Assembly (NCBI GenBank): GCA_005788935.1
Contig: SYAK01000443.1
Coordinates: forward strand, 1 to 5,986
Reading direction: 5' to 3'
DNA from: Pseudomonadota bacterium
Lineage (GTDB): Bacteria > Myxococcota > UBA9042 > PHBI01
Length of the DNA: 5,986 nt
Shown one piece after another: positions 5,898 to 5,986 of the stretch. Under the pieces are notes generated by a model. The model searched no databases and was not told the DNA's origin. It was given only the letters and a program-made list of their open reading frames with translations. The position numbers and the translations under genes were made by a program. The stretch's first letter is position 1. Each line of letters opens with the position of its first letter.

Positions 5898-5986
5898 GCC
5901 GTGGGATGCCGCGGTCGCTGAGGTCAAGCTTCGGTGCGCCAGACTCCTCGGCCGTCGCCTCGGCGATGCTCGCCCGCCGCGCGCGC
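5869..5986 (-). CDS. C-terminal end of an unidentified gene (5' end beyond window)
   Basis: On the minus strand one frame is open from the window edge to a TGA at 5871-5869, giving 38 residues that end in DVSDPPSL. Most of its third codon positions are G or C, as in the other genes here, and the peptide looks like a natural acidic tail (AEATAEESGAPKLDLSD, then RGIPRLDVSD). The other frames I read are less protein-like. The fragment is too short to name. It lies 79 bases before the Ycf35 gene on the same strand and could belong to the same operon. Confidence 0.5.
   Translation of the reverse strand, partial: RARRASIAEATAEESGAPKLDLSDRGIPRLDVSDPPSL

Noticed and set aside
4788..5921. A 377-codon plus-strand open frame across the Ycf35 operon
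   Set aside because: It runs opposite three adjacent genes, two of them recognisable conserved families, and its product has no coherent domain pattern. It is a shadow of their codon bias.

Overview
The window is very GC-rich, and every convincing gene lies on the minus strand, so the layout is read from the right edge to the left edge. Coding regions use mostly G or C at third codon positions. The combination of a long Ig-repeat lipoprotein of a type common in large deltaproteobacterial genomes and a Ycf35/DUF2997 pair outside an obvious cyanobacterial context suggests a Myxococcota-like or related environmental bacterium. That placement is inference; no rRNA or marker gene is present.

Right edge (5986 to 5869): the last 38 codons of an unidentified gene. 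A possible promoter overlaps its stop codon. Next comes a tightly packed run of five genes: a Ycf35/DUF1257 protein (5789-5385), a DUF2997 protein (5354-5148), an unrecognised protein of about 214 residues (about 5164-4520), an M20D-family metal-dependent amidohydrolase (4485-3316) and a small PqqD-like protein (3319-3035). Gaps are 30 bases, a small overlap, 34 bases and a 4-base ATGA overlap. The five therefore look like one transcription unit, with translational coupling between the amidohydrolase and the PqqD-like gene.

A 156-base spacer (3034-2879) separates this operon from the next gene. It holds a GC-rich palindrome and a good sigma70-type promoter (TTGACT, 17-base spacer, TAGGCT).

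Left half (2878 to 1): one long open gene, running off the window edge, for a secreted lipoprotein built of Ig-like beta-sandwich domains. Translated straight through, it gives 959 uninterrupted residues. From about residue 381 it repeats with a period of about 325 residues: one unit is complete and the second is cut by the window edge.

The parts that merit attention are the Ycf35-DUF2997 operon carrying an unknown third protein, the coupled M20D/PqqD-like pair with no radical SAM maturase in view, and the long-period repeat of the lipoprotein. No tRNA, rRNA, CRISPR array or mobile element was seen.
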